Below, in pieces: positions 6,296 through 9,491 of a stretch of DNA of 9,491 nt. Source of the stretch: Pseudomonadota bacterium (GTDB lineage Bacteria; Myxococcota_A; Polyangia; Polyangiales; Polyangiaceae); contig QGUH01000073.1 in the NCBI GenBank assembly GCA_003242355.1, forward strand, positions 1-9,491, written 5' to 3'. Position 1 is the first letter of the stretch, and each line of letters begins with the position of its first letter. Under the pieces are notes generated by a model. The model made no database searches and was not told the DNA's origin. It was given only the letters and a program-made list of their open reading frames with translations. Position numbers and translations under genes: made by a program.

Positions 6296-7204
6296 CTACT
6301 CGGACGTTCCGAGTCGAAAGCGCAAGCGAACGCGAACCTCTCCCTCGTCGTTGCGCACGCGCTCGAGCGAAAAGGGACCGAACGCCGACCGCTGCACGAC
6401 ATCGCCGGCGCGCGGCGCCCCATCTCCAGCTCCAGGCGCGGGTCCAGCTCCAGGCGCGGGCGGCGCGCTCGCTCGCAGGGGATCCGATGGGGCGATTTCC
6501 TCGGCGGGCGCGAGACGGGGTGCTCGAAGCTGCTGTGCGAGCGCAGCCACGGGAGCTGCAATGTGGCAGGCAGCGCCTCCGTGAATGATGCCCACGACGC
6601 GGAGATTCCGATTGACGAGCGGCGCCCCGGAATCGCCCGGACGCGCCTGAACGCTCGTGAACAGCGCGTCGGAAACGCCGGGAAGCGACGGACAGCGCCC
6701 GAGGCGCAAGACGTGGGCGACCTGCGTGCGCGACGGACGATCCACCCGCCCGACGAACAGGATGGGGTCCCCCGGCTCGGGCAGCTGCGCCTCGAGCTCG
6801 AGCGGCTCGACGGGCAACTCCTCGTCCAGCGCCAAGAGTGCCGTGTCGCGAATCCGGTCGATGAGCGCCACGACGGCTTCGAAGCGCCGCTTTCCGTAGC
6901 GCACTTGCACGAGCTCGGCCCCATCCGGAATGCAGTGGGCAGCCGTGAGCACCTGGGTCGGGCTGCCCACGACGGAGCCGGCGCACGAGCGCTCCGGAAG
7001 CGTCACCGTGGCTGCCTGGACCCGCTGCTTCTCCGCGCGCAAGAGGTGGGTGCTCGTCACCTCGGCGGACACATCGGTCGGCGACGCGCCCGAACCCCCG
7101 GAACACGACGCGACGGGGGCGCTTTCTGCGTGAGCCCCAGTCCCCGTGAGCAGCAGGGTCGACAAGCACGCGGTCGCCACGAAACTCGCAAAGAACCGCC
7201 GCAT
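6296..7204 (-). CDS. Secreted trypsin-like serine protease (S1 family) with a Pro/Ala/Gly linker and C-terminal tail
   Basis: This 302-residue protein starts with a signal peptide (MRRFFA, a hydrophobic stretch to about residue 22, AHA then Glu28 as a likely signal peptidase I site), so the domain acts outside the cytoplasm. The chymotrypsin-fold triad is complete: His90 in TAAHC, Asp120 in RDTALLAL and Ser192 in PGDSGAPL. Cys74 and Cys91 are placed for the usual His-loop disulfide; Cys171 and Cys213 may form another. A Pro/Ala/Gly linker at about 247-266 includes PAPGAG twice, encoded by an 18-bp duplication. A tail of about 35 residues rich in Arg, Val and Phe follows; its role is unknown. 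VASC at 31-34 looks like a lipobox but lies too far from the hydrophobic core. An in-frame TAA 9 nt upstream fixes the start at 7204, although no Shine-Dalgarno is visible. It is divergent from nagZ. Substrates are unknown. Confidence 0.9.
   Translation of the reverse strand: MRRFFASFVATACLSTLLLTGTGAHAESAPVASCSGGSGASPTDVSAEVTSTHLLRAEKQRVQAATVTLPERSCAGSVVGSPTQVLTAAHCIPDGAELVQVRYGKRRFEAVVALIDRIRDTALLALDEELPVEPLELEAQLPEPGDPILFVGRVDRPSRTQVAHVLRLGRCPSLPGVSDALFTSVQARPGDSGAPLVNRNLRVVGIIHGGAACHIAAPVAALAQQLRAPRLAPAEEIAPSDPLRASAPPAPGAGPAPGAGDGAPRAGDVVQRSAFGPFSLERVRNDEGEVRVRLRFRLGTSE
6426..6461. repeat. 18-bp tandem duplication inside the protease linker
   Basis: CCAGCTCCAGGCGCGGG plus one variable base occurs twice in direct succession (6426-6443 and 6444-6461). 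On the minus strand it encodes PAPGAG twice. The in-frame 18-bp unit points to recent slippage in a flexible linker. Confidence 0.85.
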
Positions 7205-7222
7205 AGCAGGAGTTTAACACCC

Positions 7223-7242
7223 GGAGCGGCTTTCGCCGCCCC
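7223..7242 (-). promoter_or_regulatory. Hairpin with GAAA tetraloop in the protease leader
   Basis: Read on the minus strand, GGGGCGGC-GAAA-GCCGCTCC pairs over 8 bp, including one G-U, around a GNRA tetraloop. The plus-strand copy has an A-C mismatch at the wobble position, so the fold favours minus-strand RNA. It ends 18 nt before the protease ATG. The leader lacks a visible Shine-Dalgarno, so this structure may influence translation or stability. No T-run follows, which argues against a terminator. Confidence 0.5.
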
Positions 7243-7323
7243 AGCACGCTCCGAATGCGAGCGTCGAAATGCCACGGGTGCGGCACGAACGCACGCGCAT
7301 GTTCCAGGCGGAACGGACGACAG

Positions 7324-7332
7324 TGGTATACG
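7324..7332 (+). promoter_or_regulatory. Possible extended -10 element placing the nagZ transcript start at its ATG
   Basis: TGGTATACG fits an extended -10 (TGn followed by TATACG, four of six matches to TATAAT). The hexamer ends 6 nt before the ATG at 7339, so transcription could begin at the start codon and give a leaderless mRNA. Only a weak GGA precedes the ATG, in keeping with this. The last hexamer base is not the usual T, so the call is tentative. Confidence 0.3.
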
Positions 7333-7338
7333 GACTCC

Positions 7339-8445
7339 ATGCCTTCCGCTCTCGAAGCACGCGCCGCACGCCTCTTCTGCGTCGGCTTTCGAGGGCTCGC
7401 GCCGAGCCCGGAGCTCGCCGAGCTGACGAGGCGCGGCGTCCGCAGCGTCGTCTTGTTCGCGCGCAACGTCGGGGAGCCGCGCGACGTCGCCGAGCTCACT
7501 CGAGCGATCAAACGGCTCGCCCCCGAGCCGATCGCCATCGCCGTGGATCAGGAGGGCGGCAACGTGCGGCGCCTCCGACGGGGCTTCACCCAGATTCCGT
7601 GCATGCGCGCCGTCGGGCGCACCGGAGACGCCGAGCTCGCCACCGCAACGGGACGGCTGCTCGGCGCCGAGCTGCGCGCGGTGGGGATCGACGTTGCGTT
7701 CGCGCCGGTTCTGGACGTGGACACGAACCCGAACAATCCCGTCATCGGCGCGCGCTCGTTCGGTTCGGATCCCGAGCTCGTCGCGCGACTCGGAATCGCG
7801 CTCGCAGCGGGAATTCAAAGCGCGGGCGTCGCGGCGTGCGGCAAGCACTTCCCGGGGCACGGCGACACCGATCTCGACTCGCATCTCGCGCTCCCGCGGC
7901 TCGCCCATCCCCGCGAGCGGGTGGATGCGGTCGAGCTCGTGCCGTTCCGAAGGGCCGCCGAGGCGGGGATCGCCTCGATGATGACGGCGCACGTCGTCTT
8001 CTCGGCGCTCGATGCGGGGTTGCCCGCGACGCTGAGCCGCACGGTGATGTCCATCCTGCGCGAGGACATCGGGTACGACGGCCTCGTGATCAGCGACGAC
8101 CTCGAGATGCGCGCGATCGTCGATCACTTCGGGCTCGAGGAGGCCGTGCTGCTCGGCCTCGAAGCGTCGATCGATTTGTTTCTGGTGTGTCACACGCCGG
8201 AGCGCATGCACCGGGCGATCGATGCCGTGATCCACGGCGTGGAGTCGGGGCGGATTGCGGCCGACCGGCTCGACCGCGCGGTGGCGCGCGTCGACCGCTT
8301 TCTCGCCCGCTGGGCGGCGCCCGCGGACGCGCCCCGCGCGCTCGAGATCTTGCGCTCTGCGGAGCACCGAGCGCTCGAGGCGCGCCTCGCCGCGCTACCC
8401 GGAGCCGCGGCCGAAGAGCGCGATCCGACGACCGCGCTCGCCTGA
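7339..8445 (+). CDS. nagZ: Beta-N-acetylhexosaminidase, GH3 (NagZ type)
   Basis: This 368-residue single-domain GH3 enzyme removes N-acetylglucosamine from GlcNAc-anhydroMurNAc peptides during peptidoglycan recycling. AVDQEGGNVRRL at 68-79 is the substrate-binding loop with the typical DQEGG. APVLDVDTNPNNPVIGARSF at 122-141 is characteristic. GKHFPGHGDTDLDSH at 168-182 carries the Asp180/His182 acid-base dyad. ISDDLEM at 251-257 carries the nucleophile Asp. It lacks the C-terminal domain of larger GH3 enzymes and any signal peptide, so it should be cytoplasmic like Gram-negative NagZ. The ATG at 7339 is chosen because GH3 similarity begins just after it; the open frame continues upstream to 7255 but that part is unrelated and Cys/Arg-rich. 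It is divergent from the protease gene, and no other recycling gene is in the window. The last 25 or so residues are low-complexity. Confidence 0.93.
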   Translation: MPSALEARAARLFCVGFRGLAPSPELAELTRRGVRSVVLFARNVGEPRDVAELTRAIKRLAPEPIAIAVDQEGGNVRRLRRGFTQIPCMRAVGRTGDAELATATGRLLGAELRAVGIDVAFAPVLDVDTNPNNPVIGARSFGSDPELVARLGIALAAGIQSAGVAACGKHFPGHGDTDLDSHLALPRLAHPRERVDAVELVPFRRAAEAGIASMMTAHVVFSALDAGLPATLSRTVMSILREDIGYDGLVISDDLEMRAIVDHFGLEEAVLLGLEASIDLFLVCHTPERMHRAIDAVIHGVESGRIAADRLDRAVARVDRFLARWAAPADAPRALEILRSAEHRALEARLAALPGAAAEERDPTTALA

Positions 8446-8627
8446 TCCCACGCGGCTTCTCCCGTTCGGCCGGGCACCGTCACCCGCCGCGCGTCCCGCG
8501 CCGCCGGTCGCGCTCGCATCGCGGCGGACGCACGAGCAGCCTGGAAATCTCGGGCAGCGTGACGCACGCTACCGTCTCTCTTCGACCCGGGGCGACGCCT
8601 CGGGCGTGTTCTGGAAGGAGCGCAGCC
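8446..8627. other. Intergenic region between nagZ and the isocitrate dehydrogenase gene
   Basis: This 182-bp gap is long enough to hold a separate promoter for the dehydrogenase gene. An 8-bp inverted repeat (CCGCCGCG at 8484-8491 and CGCGGCGG at 8520-8527) encloses 28 nt, but no T-run follows, so a terminator call is weak. No clear promoter hexamers are visible. Confidence 0.4.
8615..8620 (+). promoter_or_regulatory. Strong ribosome binding site of the isocitrate dehydrogenase gene
   Basis: AAGGAG lies 7 nt before the ATG at 8628. It is the best Shine-Dalgarno match in the window and suits a highly expressed central-metabolism gene. Confidence 0.8.
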
Positions 8628-9491
8628 ATGAAGACGAAGGTGACTCTGATCGCGGGCGATGGAATCGGACCCGAGGTCGTGCAGGCCGCGGTCCGCGCGA
8701 TCGAAGCGACCGGCGCGAGCATCGAGTGGGAGCCTTGCGACGCGGGCGCTTCGGCGATTCCGAAGCATGGGGCCCCGCTGCCGGAGTCCACCCTCGAGTC
8801 GATTCGCAAGAACCGCTACTGCCTGAAAGGGCCGCTCGCGACGCCGATCGGAGCGGGATACCGCAGCGTGAACGTGGCGCTCCGCCAGGAGTTCGACCTT
8901 TACGCGAACGTGCGCCCGGCGCGCACGTTCGCGGGCATCGACGCACGGTACGACGAAGTCGATCTCATCGTCGTGCGCGAGAACACGCAGGGCGAGTATT
9001 CCGGAATCGAGCACTACATCGATCCGAGTCGAAGCGCCGCCGAGGCCATCTCCATCATCACCCGCCACGGGTCGGATCGCATTCTGCGCTTCGCGTTCGA
9101 GCTCGCGCGCGGCAACGGGAGAAAGCGCGTGACGCTCGTGCACAAGGCGAACATCCTCAAGCTCACTTCCGGTCTGTTCCTCGAGGTCGGGCGCGATCTT
9201 TCGCGCTCGTATCCGGACGTCGAGTTCGACGACATCATCGTGGACAACTGCGCGATGCAGCTCGTCCGCGATCCGACGCGCTTCGACGTGATCGTGACGA
9301 CGAACCTCTTCGGCGACATCCTCTCGGATCTCACGGCGGGCCTCGTCGGCGGGCTCGGCCTCGTCGCCGGCGCGAACATCGGCGAGAACGCCGCGATCTT
9401 CGAAGCCGTGCACGGCACGGCGCCGGACATCGCGGGAAAGGGCATCGCGAACCCCACCGCCGTGATGCTGGCGGGCGCGATGCTGCTCGAT
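8628..9491 (+). CDS. NAD-dependent isocitrate dehydrogenase (3' end outside window)
   Basis: The first 288 residues of a beta-decarboxylating dehydrogenase are present and open to the window edge; family members of about 335 residues suggest roughly 45-50 are missing. It should oxidise isocitrate to 2-oxoglutarate and CO2 in the TCA cycle. AGDGIGPEV at 9-17 is the N-terminal signature. KGPLATPIGAGYRSVNVALR at 67-86 is the isocitrate-binding segment, with Ser80 and Arg86. RENTQGEYSGIEH at 117-129 contains the catalytic Tyr124, and VHKANI at 171-176 holds Lys173. NLFGDILSD at 226-234 supplies metal-binding Asp230 and Asp234. VHGTAPDIAG at 261-270 has Asp267-Ile268 where NADP enzymes such as E. 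coli Icd have Lys-Tyr, which predicts NAD specificity. ENTQGEYSGIEH and the overall layout resemble mitochondrial-type NAD-IDH more than isopropylmalate or homoisocitrate dehydrogenase, the main alternatives. Confidence 0.9.
   Translation, partial: MKTKVTLIAGDGIGPEVVQAAVRAIEATGASIEWEPCDAGASAIPKHGAPLPESTLESIRKNRYCLKGPLATPIGAGYRSVNVALRQEFDLYANVRPARTFAGIDARYDEVDLIVVRENTQGEYSGIEHYIDPSRSAAEAISIITRHGSDRILRFAFELARGNGRKRVTLVHKANILKLTSGLFLEVGRDLSRSYPDVEFDDIIVDNCAMQLVRDPTRFDVIVTTNLFGDILSDLTAGLVGGLGLVAGANIGENAAIFEAVHGTAPDIAGKGIANPTAVMLAGAMLLD

Noticed and set aside
7099..7114. Lipobox-like VASC in the protease precursor
   Set aside because: The Cys at residue 34 lies about 12 residues past the hydrophobic core, with a Glu between; AHA followed by Glu28 is a better signal peptidase I site.
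7255..7338. Upstream start for nagZ
   Set aside because: The extra 28 residues are Cys/Arg-rich, unlike GH3 N-termini, and would cover the divergent promoter region.
8484..8527. Rho-independent terminator after nagZ
   Set aside because: The 8-bp inverted repeat has a 28-nt loop and no following T-run; such matches are common by chance in GC-rich DNA.
8190..9413. A 407-codon minus-strand frame opposite nagZ and the isocitrate dehydrogenase gene
   Set aside because: It is antisense to two genes with complete catalytic motifs and spans their intergenic gap; it has no recognisable domain.

Overview
The window is high-GC bacterial DNA with strongly GC-biased third codon positions, which keeps long spurious frames open opposite real genes. 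Gene content (a cyanobacterial-like glycogen synthase with a GH57 partner, a stand-alone receiver protein, a secreted trypsin-like protease with a Pro/Ala/Gly linker, GH3 NagZ and a mitochondrial-type NAD isocitrate dehydrogenase) and the long repeat-filled intergenic DNA suggest a myxobacterium or relative (Myxococcota/Deltaproteobacteria). That placement is inference; no rRNA or tRNA gene is present to anchor it.

Layout: (1) 18-2963, minus strand: a two-gene glycogen operon, glgA (start best placed at 2963) followed after 9 bp by a GH57 alpha-glucan-active enzyme with a GTG start. (2) 2964-3580: a divergent intergenic region of about 600 bp whose right half holds a degenerate 21-bp tandem repeat. 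(3) 3581-4942, plus: a berberine-bridge-type FAD-linked oxidoreductase. (4) 4943-5688: a convergent intergenic region of about 750 bp filled with about 14 units of a 43-bp repeat, near-identical in the middle and decayed at the edges, plus a nested inverted repeat and a 9-bp triplet repeat. (5) 5689-6177, minus: a single-domain response regulator. (6) 6296-7204, minus: a secreted trypsin-like serine protease. (7) 7339-8445, plus: NagZ-type beta-N-acetylglucosaminidase, divergent from the protease across 134 bp. (8) 8628-9491, plus: NAD-dependent isocitrate dehydrogenase, cut off by the window end.

The only clear functional unit is glgA-GH57: the synthase extends alpha-1,4-glucan and the GH57 enzyme probably trims, transfers or branches it. 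The other genes look like independent single-gene units: NagZ in peptidoglycan recycling, IDH in the TCA cycle, the receiver in phosphosignalling, the protease outside the cytoplasm, and the FAD enzyme in oxidation of an unknown substrate.

I do not see a defence system, mobile element, CRISPR array or biosynthetic cluster. The least explained element is the 43-bp repeat block between two converging genes. Its units can fold as hairpins better in minus-strand RNA, which would be the 3' untranslated region of the response-regulator transcript.
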